Origin: Adiantum capillus-veneris
Taxonomy: Eukaryota; Streptophyta; Polypodiopsida; Polypodiales; Pteridaceae
Direction: 5' to 3'
DNA length: 64,000 nucleotides
Assembly (NCBI GenBank): GCA_014529385.2
Contig: CM043944.1
Coordinates: 57,820,268 to 57,884,267 of the forward strand
Shown: positions 36,164 through 49,059 of the stretch, piece by piece
Layout: each line of letters begins with the position of its first letter
Position numbering within the stretch: position 1 is the first letter of the stretch
The notes under the pieces: model-generated
Told to the model about the DNA's origin: nothing
The model's input: only the letters and a program-made list of their open reading frames with translations
The model's database searches: none
Position numbers and translations under genes: made by a program

Positions 36164-37135
36164 TCAATGATGACATATTTTCATGGTTGCTCTTCTTCCT
36201 TTGTTTGTGCTCCATGACATAGATATATGTCTCACCTTTTCTAATTTCATACTCACAAATTTCATTAGTTTCAACACTTTTATAAAAAAATAAGGAGTTA
36301 TTTCATAGCCATTCTTATCACAAAAATTCATAGGTGTTATTTCATTTACGCACACATCTAGAGTAGCTAGTATTGGATCCCAGCCAAAAGGTTCAAACAA
36401 ATGTTCTGGGAATGGTTCTTGAATGTAGTACTCATCTTCCACTGATCTCTCTAGATGCAATCAAATATGAGATTTCTCATGCAGCCGTGCAGGTATTTTG
36501 TTTAATATTTTAGATGATTTTTCTTTCTTCGTCCATTCCCTATTTCCTTTTTTTTTTTTTCAACTACTCTTTGGTTTGTTGTAGCTTGGTTTCTAAGGTA
36601 GTTTTCTCTTCCAGCCTTTTTGCATTCATTTTGTCTCGTTTGGCTTTCCACAATTTTCTTCCAATCCTCACTGATATGTTCTCAATTTTTGTTTGAATAG
36701 GCAATATGGGTTCCATGGTAGGTTTTTTTGGATATCTTCTTGAGCTTGAGCTCTTGTCATCGTATGTACAGGAATTGTCGATTCTATCTTAGATCCACTT
36801 GAAGAGAATAACAGTCCCACAACATTCATTGTTGCTTTCCCCTTATTGTTTGGGTGTTTTGGATAGTTAGGAATGAGACGTGTAACAACACATTCTAAAC
36901 AATATCCAAATATCTCTATGTTCTTTGCCCAATGAGGACAATCTCTTGGTCAATGATTACCTCCACACTCGTAGCATGGCCCTACCTGTTGCTTACCTGG
37001 CAGGGTAGCCTATGGTTATTCTTGCCTGGTAAAAATGGCCTTTGATCCATAATCTTGATTGGCTATGAACATGAGCGTGTTCTCGTCCATAGAATAATGA
37101 TTTATCATGGTTGGCGGCATATATGTTGGTTGAGT

Positions 37136-37210
37136 GTAGTCGACTACTACTCTACCGTCATTCAAAAGAGTAGTAGTAGTCGACTACTACTCTACCGTCA
37201 TTCAAAAGAG
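37136..37210. repeat. 40-bp tandem duplication
   Basis: A unit starting 'cgactactactctaccgtca' occurs at 37141 and again at 37181, inside the gypsy C relic. Confidence 0.95.
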
Positions 37211-37491
37211 GTGGTTTTTGCCCTAGCATACATTGCAGTCTCGGCTAAGTGTTACATCATGGGGTGCGATGATCCCCTCCACAAATGACACACCTCCTCA
37301 GTTGAGGCAGTTGTACATTTGGGATCTGTCTATAAACTTGGTTCATTCTCATCACCACTTCTTTGACCACTTGATCAACATTTAGCACGAGGAGTTTAAA
37401 CACTCTACTTTGTTGTGGATTTTCTCCTTAGAGCAGAGACACTACTAATTGCATTATTAATTTATTTGCATCATCGTCACCTCTCCATAGG

Positions 37492-37766
37492 CTTGTACCT
37501 TGGGGGGGGGGGGGGGGGGGGGGGGGGTCCACTATGATAGAAAAATTGCGTATCACGTGGACTCAACTATAGGGATTATGTTATTGTATATTTTCTCACA
37601 GATTAACGTACAAAAGAATGTAAAAAAAATACTCTTGAAAAAAGATTTACAGATTAAATAGGAAAAGGATTCCTTTTATTGGTGAAAATTTCATAGCCAA
37701 GGGGTTCTATAAATAGTCCTTGAATGCACGTGATATGTAGGTTTTACATATAGTGACCCCTTCAAG
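37492..37766. mobile_element. MITE copy 3, in gypsy C gag
   Basis: About 275 bp. The right end ('tagtgaccccttcaag') and subterminal block 'gcacgtgatatgtaggttttaca' closely match copy 2. The left end is obscured by a run of about 24 G (37503-37526) before 'tccactatgatag'. The probable 8-bp target duplication is imperfect: TCCATAGG (37484-37491) and TCTGTAGG (37767-37774). Confidence 0.7.
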
Positions 37767-38830
37767 TCTGTAGGCCTTACAATTGTTGACTATATATAGC
37801 ACTTCTCTAGTGACTTGCTCAAACATCATGCATGCTTTCAGATGTAGGTCCCTTTTTAGAGTCTCATTTTTCAAGCCCTCTATAAAGAAAACCAAAAATA
37901 TTTCATCTTGTGGCAACCCTCTCATAGGACACCTCTCTATGTATTGTTTGAAGCGAAGCAAAGCTTCCTTCACTTTTACGTTCTCTTTTTGCTTGAAAGC
38001 GTAGATCTGTGACAACGTGTTGTGCTTGATCCCCCTTTTTGAGAGCTCCTCTACAAATTTGTATAAGAGTTGTGCTATGTTTGTAAAATCATCTTTGCTT
38101 AGTGGCTAGAGCCAAGTCAAGGTTGTTCCTTCCAATGTCAACCCAAATGCCTCGTACTGGGTGTGAAAATTTGCAATCTGTTCAACTCTCAAAATCTGTT
38201 TGAAGAGTGAGACATGAACATATGGATTCCTTAACCCATTGTAATTTTTTTCAACACATTGGGACACTTGAAATTCTCTCAACTGTTCTGGTTAAGTTAC
38301 CCATCTAACCAATGTGTGGTCTCTTACAAAGAAATCTCTCACTCTGTCTTCTCATCTTGCAGGAAATCTTGGTGGAATCCTCTCTAACATATACTATAGC
38401 ATCACTTTTGGCTGAAAGTAATTAGTCAGAGTACCATTATATGTATAACTTTCTAGGTTCATTGGATCAAAAAATTTGTACTCTCATCCATACTAATCTA
38501 CCATCAAAACTTGTACTTCTTGGACATCTGTATATGTGAATGCGTAGAGGTTCTTATGGTCTATCAATTCTCTAGCATTGGGTTCTACACACTTGTAGAA
38601 GGTATAATGATCCACATTTTTGAACCTATACAAGCCCTCATGAGCATGTTAACTCGTAAGAACTCTCATGGCTTCATTGGTTTTGATGAATCAAATTTTT
38701 TTCCTGAGATTAAGGGATGTCTCTCCTCTAGATATTCCCCCAATCCCATCGGTGAAGGTATTGCAACATTTCTTGCGGTTTCCATATCTATGAACTGAGT
38801 AGAAAACCATGGTGGTGGATGATTTATCAT

Positions 38831-39391
38831 GGTTAAAGCTCAATCAAGATAGTCTTAGACAAGCCTAGCTTGTTTACTGAAAATTATCCCTTTTTGCCCC
38901 TACTTAGTCTCTCAAAAGTTAGGTCTTTGGGACTCTTTGGTCTTTGGAAACTGGTTCTGGATACTCTAAAAGTATGTAACTAAGAAACCTTAAAAAAATC
39001 AACTTTAAAAATAAAACCAAGTCTACATGTATCCTATTGCTTGCAAGCTTTCTTCCTGGCTATACCCGACTCAATTTAGAGTTGTCTTTTAAATCCTAGA
39101 CCACTTTTGGTGAACTGCACTTGAAATAACACTCAAAACAGCCTGAGGACCAAGCCACATGAGCTTTTGCTTGTATCTTGATCTCGTGAAGGTATTTTTA
39201 TCTTAAACTTGAGATTTGATATGTACTCAAGTATGTATTCAAGCTCATCAAGTCAAATATTGTAACTATGAAGAGGTACATGTACTGCAATTTATGTTCC
39301 TCAGTCACATTCTCACTCCAAATTTTGATAGTAGCTAGACAAAGTAATGCACATGCTCTGTACCAATTTTCATCCATTTTTGAGGTTGGGG
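38831..39391. other. Unassigned interval
   Basis: Upstream side of gypsy C gag. No LTR or primer-binding site could be confirmed. Confidence 0.4.
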
Positions 39392-40933
39392 TACATGGAT
39401 CGTGATCCGCATTTGGACTTGATCTCTATGGAGCGTGTTACACTCTATGTCCCCACAAGCTATACCCCAAATCTTTTTGAATTGAAAGCTCTTTTGATAG
39501 GTCAAATACTCAACACTAGGTCTGCATTGTGGTTTTCAGCATACCACCTATTTTGATGTCTTTTCACCCAAATTCATTGATTTTTTCCAAAATTGGACTT
39601 GGGGTTATGTTTCTTTGTCTGTATGCACAGATTTAGAAAATTCCAAGTCAAGCTGTCATCATGGATACATGGATCCTGATCCATGTTTGAAGGCCAAATT
39701 GACTTTTCTTGGTACCATTAGGATCAACATGACTAGTATCTGCCTTGGTATAAATTTTTTGGGTTTGGACCTCTTGTTTGAAAATTATGGAAATTCTTGC
39801 ACTTTCTCATAGTACTTGGTAGTTCTAGGATTTTGCTTGGGTTTTGATGTCCAAATGAGATGAAACTTTGGGGTCAAGGTAGAAGTAGCATGTAGAACAC
39901 AGTGGCTAACTTTTGGTTTCAAAATATGCAAAAGGTACATGGATCGTGATCCATGTTTGGAGAGCTTTTAATCCCAAATTTGAACCACCTATAGCTGAAG
40001 GTATTTCTAGGCTATCTCCAAAATCTTTTTGGATTTGGACAAGAAAAATTTAGTCAAAAGTGAAACCCTAGCTGTCTTTTAGCAATTTTTTTCTTTGAAG
40101 AGTTTTTGGCTCTTTTAATGAGCGTTTTGGAATTTTTTTTGGCAATCCTCCTTTGGGAAGTTTTTTTCACAATGGTCTCTGAAGTCTGGTATAGTTTTTG
40201 TCCAAAAATTCACATGAGATACATGGATCGTGATCCATGTCAAGTCACTTTTGGACTTGAATTTTGATGAGATAATAGCTTATGATATTTGTAATCTGCT
40301 CCCAAAACTTTTTTGAGTTTGGATTAGTTTTGGTCAACAAAAGTAAAATCTTGATTCTATTTTGGCGATTTTTCACACTCTTCTATTTTTTTCTCTTTTG
40401 ATCACTTTTTCAGCTTTTTTGCAAATGGTTCTTTTGTAAAGAGTGTTTGTGTATGTCTCAACTACATACTACTCAAATTTGAGCCAAAAACCATGATGAG
40501 ATACATGGATCACGATCCATGTTTCATTAGACCTAGATCCCGAATTTGGCCTGCTAATTGCTTGTAGTGTTAGTAGTCTTATCCCAAACTTTGTTTTGGA
40601 TTTACCAACTTTTTGTACTTTTTTTTCTCTTGTGCCTTTTGGGAAAGGTATTCTAAATGGTATCAACTACCCACTGATCCAATCTCAGCCCCAAATAATC
40701 AAAATGTACATAAATCGCGATCCATGTTTCACAACATTTTGGCATAAAATTTGGTCAGGTGGTTTCCTATGTCCTATAGATGCTAATGCCCTACTGTTTT
40801 TGCATTTGAATCTCAAAATCTCAAGATATGTCCAATTTTGTGTCTGAAACTTTTGTTTTTGCTATTTTTGCCTTATCAGCCAAGTTTTTGGAGTTTTTCT
40901 TACAAAAAAACTTTATCAGAGCAATTTTCCACT
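39392..40933. repeat. ~280-bp tandem repeat with 20-bp palindrome, left part
   Basis: The near-perfect palindrome tACATGGATCGTGATCCATG starts at 39392, 39666, 39936, 40220, 40502 and 40707, a spacing of 274, 270, 284, 282 and 205 bp. Units also share 'caaatttt...ttttgg(a/t)tttgga' type sequence with much divergence. The array is interrupted at 40930 by the CACTA element and resumes at 58365. No coding sense is evident. Confidence 0.85.
40931..40933. other. CACTA target-site duplication, left
   Basis: ACT, repeated at 58362-58364. A 3-bp duplication is the rule for CACTA elements. Confidence 0.85.
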
Positions 40934-41737
40934 CAATACAAGAGGTTATGTGCACTTGTGACGCTTTTAGAGACGGAAATACATTGGGTTTTTATACTCC
41001 CCAGCGTAGCTAAGATCGTTGCTAACATCGTCGCTACAGGAACGTCACTATAATTGTCACTATAGCAACGTTTGCAGTTCTTTTGTAGCAATGCTTATAG
41101 CGACGTTGCAGAACCTTATATATAGATGTTTATAGCGACACCTGAGAGTAAAAATTTTCAATGCCTTGCCACCCATCAACCATACTGAATGTTTCCAGAA
41201 TAGAGTAAACCTAAATGAATCCAAGATAAGCCCAGATTCACCTTTGAAAGAAAGTGCAAGGTATAGACCCAAAGTAGTCACCCACAAGACAATATAACCA
41301 TTAACTCCATCATGCATAGTATTGTTTGCAAAAAAAGATACAAAACTGACAAAAGTAAATTGACGCAAGTAGATCAATGATAATTATACACATCATAGGC
41401 AAAATCACTTGATTGTTAAGCTTTGCAAATGTAATAGTTACAACACAATTGCCATTATTGAGATAATACATGGTTTTTCAATAGTTACAAAAAGACGTAT
41501 ACACGTCATCTCACTATACATTCTATGACAAAAGAAAACTAATGCTATCTGGCTACGGCTAGACTGACCTCGTCTAATCAGACGTCTCATCGCATCCAAG
41601 CGGCGTATCTATCGGATTTTGCAGAAAAAAACAATAAGACTTTGTGTAAGAATAAACATATAATTACAAAACAATCTATTTTCTTAGCTTATCATTAAAA
41701 TACAACAAATGTAAAAGAGTAAAGTGAAATACTAACC

Positions 41738-42889
41738 ATGCCACCGCGAGAACTCAGAATGTTCATCAAGGCGTTTAAGCCCTTTCTGCCTGTGTACTCA
41801 CGCTCGTGCGGTGTGGGGTCACGTCCTGTCATTGACCACTGTTCAAAATATACAAAGAATCCATTATATTAGAATTTAAAAGTACAAATAGATGTAACTA
41901 CAAACCTAAAGAGCAATGCAGAAACACTTACAAAATCGGCCTCAAATGATGCCCACCTGCTGCTCCCCAAGTGGTGCAAGCTCCCTACCTCTACTCGTGC
42001 TTTGGCTGCCTCCTTTTGTTGCTTCCACTTGCCAAGATTATCGCGTGTTGCTCGCTTTGCATTCTTCGAATCTTCTTTGGCCAGCCAATCTGGTCTGTTC
42101 CACCCATGCTTTATTTCTTTTTTGTACTTCAGAATGCTTGTGCTTGCAGTATTCGTGCATTCGAACCTTCATCAGGCCTTCATTGAAGCGCTCATCCCAA
42201 CTTGACACGCGAAACTCATCATGCAGCATGCTAATGACTTTGTCTTTTAAATCATTTGGCACTTCACTCCAGGTGTTTAGTATGTAGTGTTGAGACACCT
42301 GAAAGCAAAGAATGCGCATGCCCCAGATCACCTTCTTGCCTTCGTCATCCAAGATGATGCCGCCATTGATGTCGACCGAGTATGGCAAGCCCTTCTCGCC
42401 TGTGATGCGTGAACCTGGGTGTCTTGGTAGGGGTCTCTAGCAACGTCTTGAGGGGGGTACAAACATCAAGTGTCTCCACTGGAGTCTAGGCCCCAAAGCG
42501 AAGAGTGTCGACTGGGGTCCCAGAGGAGTAACTAGTGGTGTGTAGCCGGGAATGGTTGATAGCCGCACAAAACTTGGCGTAGATGGCAATGCCGTGGCTG
42601 GTGTGGGGGAAGGTAAGGAGCCTCATCGAACACGAGGTGGTGTCGAGGCATCAGTGGCGGCATCCCCACAACAATCGCCACCGAAACCGCCACCACTAGA
42701 GCGTTGGTGCCTAGATGAATGTGAAGATCGTCTCGTCGACACCAAAGCTTCGGAGTGTGCTGAATGCTTTGAAACAAAGGAAGACACTGAAGGAGTGGAA
42801 AGACGTGATGGTGCTCCGGAGCGTTAACACTCCTTGTACCACCTCCTTTGCTGGGGTGACAAAGAAGAAAGAAACTCATCATCATCCAT
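41738..42889 (-). pseudogene. En/Spm second gene (Ptta/TnpA-like)
   Basis: Minus strand. After a splice acceptor at 42891 it starts MDDDEFLSSLSPQQRRWYKE and runs through a Ser/Pro-rich region with stops, then in frame 42388-42038 'YSVDINGGIILDDEGKK', 'WSEVPNDLKDKVISMLHDEF' and 'HEYCKHKHSEVQKRNK', the plant transposase Ptta/En/Spm domain. After a frameshift it continues 'RDNLGKWKQQKEAAKA' and 'HHLGSSRWASFEADF'. An intron precedes a last exon 'WSMTGRDPTPHEREYTGRKG' ending at a donor near 41738. In En/Spm this protein binds the subterminal repeats. Plus-strand frames here are shadows. Confidence 0.85.
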
Positions 42890-43174
42890 ACCTGCATTAA
42901 ACACACAAACATTTAATCTTAATATTGAATGGAGAAGAAAACATGGATAGGTTATAATCTATACGATAGATAATAGGGAGAGGGATTCCTCTGTAGAGAT
43001 ATTCCTTTGAAGTTCTTGTGAATTTGTCTCCCATGTGCATTCTACGTATCTTGTAAAAGCTATGTCTTGGACAACATGCCTTTTATATGTAGTTGTGACA
43101 AGACACTCTGGTCATACATTAAATTTCTTTTCTATTTGCCATAGTTTTCTCTATTACTTGCGATAGATTATCTA

Positions 43175-43179
<5 letters not shown>

Positions 43180-43267
<88 letters not shown>
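43180..43267. repeat. (GA)n microsatellite
   Basis: About 44 uninterrupted GA units, between the two CACTA genes. Confidence 0.95.
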
Positions 43268-43270
<3 letters not shown>

Positions 43271-43558
43271 TATGTCTAATCTATTTTGTATATGCAAGTT
43301 TCTATATTCTTGGGCAATTGAAAATTCTTGAACTTCATCAATACAAGTGATCATGGTAGAAGTAGTGCTTGCCCCAGCAAGGCGGACATAGAGTGCTTCT
43401 TAGCGTTTGTATATGCACATCAACTAGATCTAGTGGAGAAACGAGCATCATCTATGAGCAGAGACGGATCACCTCCTTCGTGATTGCAACCTCCGTCTCC
43501 ATTGCACTCGGAGTGCAGTGCTGCGTTGGCCTTGAGCTGACGTAGTCGGCATATCAAA

Positions 43559-43745
<187 letters not shown>

Positions 43746-43880
43746 AGTGGAAGCAATGACGATTAAACACAATATTAATTTCTCAAGTATAGCATATAGA
43801 CAAGAATGGGCAAAAATCCACGTGAATACAATATATATTATAAAACGGAACAAAATTGTTCAAATACAATGTTTATGTCT

Positions 43881-46800
43881 TTAAGAGGTCTCTCTCTCAT
43901 CCTTGCATAGCTCAGCATAACTCCCTATGTCTATATAGAGTTCTCTGTTTAGGCAGACATCCTCCATTCCATTTTGTAGATCCTCTGCATGCACCCCGTA
44001 GAGAGTAGCAGCTTGATGCTCGTCTGGCACCACCTCAACGGCTTTTGAGTGAGCATATTCTCCAATCTCCTCCATTGATGCCACTGTGATTGGCACATGG
44101 TAGCCCTCATACATCCGTGCACTAAGAGGGGCTACCTCTATGACGTACCACCAGTTTGATGCAGACTTTGTAGGACGAAATATCACCTGCCAGAGCCACA
44201 TATCTTAGATGAGAGATTCCAAGCATATAACTTCTAAAATTGGATGTTAAATATTTACAAACTTACATGTTCACAATGGTCAGGTAGTACGAAACTCTCT
44301 TAGGTCGGTCCATTTTTTAGTTGAATCCATCTCAACGAAACTAGACTCTCCTCTGTGCAGAGTAGCATTGCGAACCTCCATGTTTATCTTGAACCATTGC
44401 GTGTTGAACAAGCCGACAAAAAATCCTCTATAATTGATCCTCAAATCTCTTGTAGCGTGCCAAAGTAATCGAGTTCCACCACCACAGGATCTGCATCAGA
44501 GGACCGTTGTTGACTAGACTGTTTAAATTTTTCCATGATTCCACAATCTTGTGTAAAACGCTTTTTGTTGATCTGTCCATCTGTTCCACCCTAAAATGTT
44601 ATACTACAACCAACAAAAATTATGAGTGGCCATTCAAACATCTAGAAAGTCGCTACTCTTACATTGCAAACTTACCTTGGTCGCACAACCCTGAGAGTAC
44701 TCCGACTCCTCCTCAGTCACTTCTTCACCATACTCTTATGCGCTTTTCAATTGGTTGTGCAACCATCTTAAGCTCATGAATGTTGATAGGCTATCGAGAC
44801 CCGCCGGATAAAGCATCGATGGTCGTCTTCCTTGTCTCCACTCGATTCGCGCCCTTTGTCGCTCTTGCTTTGCATCCTCGTATTGTGAAATCCACTTTTA
44901 CATCACTGGATTGTGAAGCATGCAAAATCGGTTGAATTTAGCCTCTAGATCTTTCGTCATCTTCTTCTCAACACCAAGATTGCACATGACAATCCGAGAT
45001 ACGCGCTGTCGTGCCAAGGCACGTGCATAATATGAAAATAATAATATCTACCTCACTCTTAATGTTTATGATGTGTGGGACCAAATGCTATTATGTACAT
45101 AGTGTGATATATGTGAAAATAGATGCCACGGTTGCAGCTCTGTATATACCTTGCAGGGACAGTGAGGCCCTCGATGTGGCACTATGGAATGAAATTTTTT
45201 CACATAAATATATGCTTAATTTACTTTGGGAATGTACAAATGTCAAGTGTTTCGAAGTGGCACGCTCGTTTTGCCTAGAAAGTTCAATGTGGACAATCTC
45301 GGCCAAAAATAGCAGGTTTCGTGCGCTGGTGTTAAAGACGTGTCCAAAGTGCTTACCAAGTGGGAAAATGAGGTTCAACATGAAATTTGAGACCAATGGG
45401 ATTTTTCCCAGCTTGTTTGGGCTTTTTACGGACAAAAAGTGACATTTTTGGGCTAAAAATGGCATAAAAATGGTCAAAAATAGCCTTAAAAATGCTCAAA
45501 ATAGCTCAAAATTCCACATCAACGATGCTGGAGTTGTTGCTCAAGTTGTGTGGGAATTTTTAGAGCCAAGAATGAGCTCATTTGGGCACATGAGAAAGGA
45601 GATACAGCCATTCCTTTACAGGGTGCTTGTGCAGTCCCATGCTGCTTCCACTACATGGTTGAGGCTCTGAGGCCTCCAATTAGGGTTTCCCCTCCTCAAA
45701 TAACTACTTGGGATTCTCCGATGAAGTACTAAAGTTTCCATGAAATGGTCATGACGAAGAATCAAAGCGTAAATTTAGGGTTTTTAACAGGTCGAACAAG
45801 CACTGCATCTGTGCAATTGGGAGCGAGGCTACACCTAATCTTCACACACATAAGAGTTTTGAGTTAGTATTGGTTCTTTTTGAAAGTGGAGCTTTCATGG
45901 ATGGAGTTTTGTTCTTTTTTAGTGTGTTTTTGTCTTCAAATCCTCTATGCCTTTCTTGATTTTGCTACGAATCCTCACAGTAAGAGGCCCGATGCTTTCC
46001 TAGTCGCACTGCACACTTCCTGACAGCGCTCATCATCTATGGTTTGCCATAGCGTGTCTCGGGATTTATCAAATCCGTCTAGCCACTCTCCAATGTAAAC
46101 TAGGGACTCTGATACCAGCCAACCTTCTACCATGCTACCCTCCGGACGTGCCTTCTAATGCACATATCCCTTGAGCGTTTTCATGAAATGTTCTAAAAAG
46201 AACATCCATTTGGAATGTACTGTGCCAGCTATTTCCACCTCATCAACTATGTGAACAAGAATATGCACTTGAATGGTTAACATGGTAGTAGGAAAGTGTT
46301 TCTCAAACATGCACACAACCTCCACAACATTTAGTTTGGTGAATGGTATGGAGTGTACATTGATCTCCTTTTGTGAGATCCATTGCACCAACTTCGCAAG
46401 TTTGTAGATTGTGTTATGGACGTCAGGAGACAAACATCCCTCAATGGCCACCGGTAAAATAAACTGGAAAACACATCTAGCAATGATATTAAAGTCCACA
46501 CATAAATTTGTTACACAATTACCACTATGATATATTCCACTTCAAACATACCTGACACATTTTATGCCAGTTGTGTGAATCCAAACCGATAAGCTTCCCT
46601 TCTTTAGTGAAACACGTTTGGAGCGAGTGCATTACACCAATGGGGGTTTGCACAGATCAAATGGTCTCTTTTACTTTGCGTTCTTGGGCTCATGTCAAAA
46701 TCCATGGCGCTTTAGGGATTTTTATCGTTCCATCGGGTGCTGTTTGCGGCCAATATTGCTCCATATGATCCACATTTCTAAGGTCAACCCTAGATCCCAA

Positions 46801-48618
46801 AGTATCTTTCTTGCCGATCAGATGGTCACCCCCAACAGATTACTCCACATACTTGAATATGTGCATTGGATCTCATACCATAGAGAGAGTCTCTTCATCC
46901 CTAGGGGCACACCGTCATCACACATCTCCTTCTGCTCTAACCATGCTTGTGCAGACATCCTCGGTGGCTCTCTTCCCAAAAAAACATCGTGTAACTCATG
47001 ATTCTATGGAAGATACGTTTGATGAACTTTGTAGATTTGCTTCTTCAGCGAGGGTGCCCGACGTGCATTAAGTCTAGGTCCACATGTGAGACATGCTCTC
47101 TATCTGCTTGTTTGAATCCCTGCATGTATACACATGACAGTAGATAAGCTCGAGAAAAACCAAGATTTATAGTGTTTGAGTTTGAGTGTAAATCATCTAA
47201 GCATTCTGTTAGTCCGGGATAGTCATGCATGGTCCACATTAAAATGCCTTTGATCAAAGCATTCCGCCGACCTGTGTGTCCACTCAAATCCACCACTTCT
47301 ATGCCAATCCACTATTGTAGCTCTTCTAATAGTGGACAAAGATACACATCCATATTCTTCACTTTATACCGCCCCAACACAATCAAGCTTCGAAACAGGT
47401 GCCTCTTCTTGGTAGTCAACCACGGGGAAATGTTGTAGTTGATGATAACAATGGGCCATACCCTTAATATGTCGATCTCTAAACAAATGGATTTATGCCA
47501 TCCATATCCAGGCCTATGTGCAAATTTTGAGCTTCCATGGAAAAATCCAGCCATGTATCGTCTATATGTTTCCAGGCTGCGCAATCTGCGGGAATCCGTA
47601 GCACACCATCCGAATATCTATTCTCCTCGTTCCATGATGCTAGGGCGGCCATGGACTTACATTCCAAGAAATGCTTGATGCGAGGAAGTAGAGGAAAATG
47701 TCGCAAAACCTTCTGTGGAATTTTTTTTTGTCTGTGGAGATCTACTCGATATCTCTCGGAATCACATTTTGGACACTTCTCCATGTCTATGCATTCCCCT
47801 CTAAAAAGAATGTAGTTGTTAGGACAAGCGTGAATCGAATTCTTATCCATCCCCAAGTTTCGCAAGATCTTTCTTGCTTCCTCTCTGGAATCTGGCATCA
47901 CATTATCAGCTAGAAGTATGTGCTCTTTGAGCACTCTACACAGCGAACAAAATGTGGTACACTTGTGTAAGTAATCTATTAGATCATTCTATATCTAGAG
48001 TTTTTTATTGAAGTAAACACATTGTAATAGATCACCTGAAAAGCACTGTGATGCTAGTGTCACTCCATCCAAACTTTGCCGAAGAACCAGGAGCGCCTTC
48101 AATCTAAACACACATGCTCCATCATACAATGGCATATCAGATTCACTTTTCATATCATCATAGATAAGCCTTTCTGAATCCATGATCGTCCCGATCATCT
48201 CATTGATCTCGGGCTTAACCATAACCTCATTGGGAATGTGGTCTGCATGATCATCCTTTGAGCTATCATAGCCTACATCTTGTGGCCTCACATATGCTGC
48301 TTGACCAAAGAGCCTGCGAACACGTCTATTGGGTTACAAGATTGTTGCCTGTTGGCCAGCGTCAAAGACCAACTAGTTATAATTGGCAACAACTTGATCT
48401 ATAATAGATGGATCAAACTCACCAAATTCATGAATGTGCTGCAAAGAAACGTGTCTTGTCCATCGCACAACATGCTTGCATTGATTACAAGGACATAAGA
48501 ATCTTGTTGAGAGATAGGTGTTTCGGTTGGACGGCCCCACATCCTCGTCATTACTCATAATGAATGTAAAGACCTTATAACCTAGACATAAATTTAATTT
48601 TCTATTGGCATCCTCCAT
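43881..48618 (-). pseudogene. CACTA TNP2 transposase (decayed, split by a solo LTR)
   Basis: Minus strand, domains in order. Transposase-associated domain, 48618-48373 (FLCPCNQCKHVVRW). TNP2 start, 48291-47995 (YDGACVFRLKALLVLRQ). TNP2 core, 47934-47479: 'DSREEARKILRNLGM', 'IHACPNNYILFRGE', 'PLLPRIKHFLECK', 'YSDGVLRIPADCAAWKHID', 'GLDMDGINPF'; then 'GILMWTMHDYPGL'. DUF4218, about 46640-46155: 'GKLIGLDSHNWHKMCQ', 'LPVAIEGCL', 'HILVHIVDEVEI', 'FMKTLKGYVH'. Next 'ARPEGSMVEGWLVSESLVYI'. The solo LTR interrupts at 46025; coding resumes at 45002 as 'RIVMCNLGVEKKMTKDL'. DUF4216 (about 44480-44270) has 'VVVELDYFGTLQEI' and the next exon 'QVIFRPTKSASNWWYVIEV'. Stops and shifts throughout. TNP2 catalyses CACTA excision and insertion. 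Confidence 0.93.
45007..46025 (+). mobile_element. Solo LTR of the gypsy B family
   Basis: A 1019-bp copy of the gypsy B LTR, starting TGTCGTGCC and ending CTGACA, flanked on both sides by GCGC (45003-45006 and 46026-46029). Removing it with one GCGC joins the TNP2 reading frame across the site, so it is a solo LTR left by recombination rather than a duplicated segment. Apparent frames 45011-45442 and 45470-45670 are LTR sequence. Confidence 0.92.
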
Positions 48619-48619
48619 C

Positions 48620-48623
<4 letters not shown>

Positions 48624-48665
<42 letters not shown>
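48624..48665. repeat. (CT)n microsatellite
   Basis: A pure CT run just upstream of the TNP2 start. Confidence 0.95.
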
Positions 48666-48668
<3 letters not shown>

Positions 48669-49059
48669 TTCATACTGTAAGCTACCTCACATTCTCAGCC
48701 ATGTCCGATCCCTGCACACCTTAGTCTAGAGGTGCACGGAGATTAGAACCACCGGGTTATAATCTCGTATTTATTGGTCAATGTCTATATTTGTGGGTAC
48801 GAGAAATCTACGCACCCACGTCTTCATGACAGTGCATCTAGTGGACAAAACCCCTTTGCCTCTTCTCTAACTGTAGCAATTCATAGCATCTTAACATCTC
48901 TTCACAACAGATCCTTGTTCGAGGGATTACTTAGCACATTACATGTTGGCCTCCAATCTGAGTATCATGCCATTGAGAGTTTTCTAACTTAAGGTCGCAT
49001 CCATAGAGAGGAAGAGAGGGATCACCGTTCGCCTAACTCTAAATTTTTTTGTAACCCAG
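48666..49059. other. CACTA upstream non-coding DNA
   Basis: Upstream of the TNP2 gene, without recognisable genes. Confidence 0.4.

Larger units (their letters stand above)
36164..38830 (-). pseudogene. Gypsy C gag region (different gypsy family, decayed)
   Basis: The start is at 38830 (MINHPPPWFSTQF). Pieces then read 'RNVAIPSPMGLGEYLEE', 'VEQIANFHTQYEAFGLTL', and in 38015-37707 'FKQKENVKVKEALLRFKQY' with 'RCPMRGLPQDEIFLVFFIEG', a typical retrotransposon gag. After the MITE at 37492-37766, a CCHC knuckle CYECGGNH(stop)PRDC is readable near 36970-36930. The frame 36460-36164 ('EDEYYIQEPFPEHLFEPFGW') is unrecognised. No protease, reverse transcriptase or integrase was found downstream, so the element is truncated or replaced beyond 36.1 kb. 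It differs from gypsy A and B, whose knuckle is CIWCDS-type. Confidence 0.75.

Noticed and set aside
39392-40730. CRISPR-like array (repeated palindromic core at regular spacing)
   Set aside because: Spacing of ~280 bp with homologous spacers, in a plant nuclear context; it is an ordinary tandem repeat.
41916-42912. Plus-strand ORFs and the 42532-42912 minus ORF rich in Pro/His
   Set aside because: They are other frames of the minus-strand En/Spm gene, whose sense frame shows Ptta domain phrases.
45011-45670. Three families of similar ORFs at 45011, 50142/50309 and 57159 (for example the CGTKCYYVHSVIY frame)
   Set aside because: They are shared because they lie in three copies of one LTR; no protein features.
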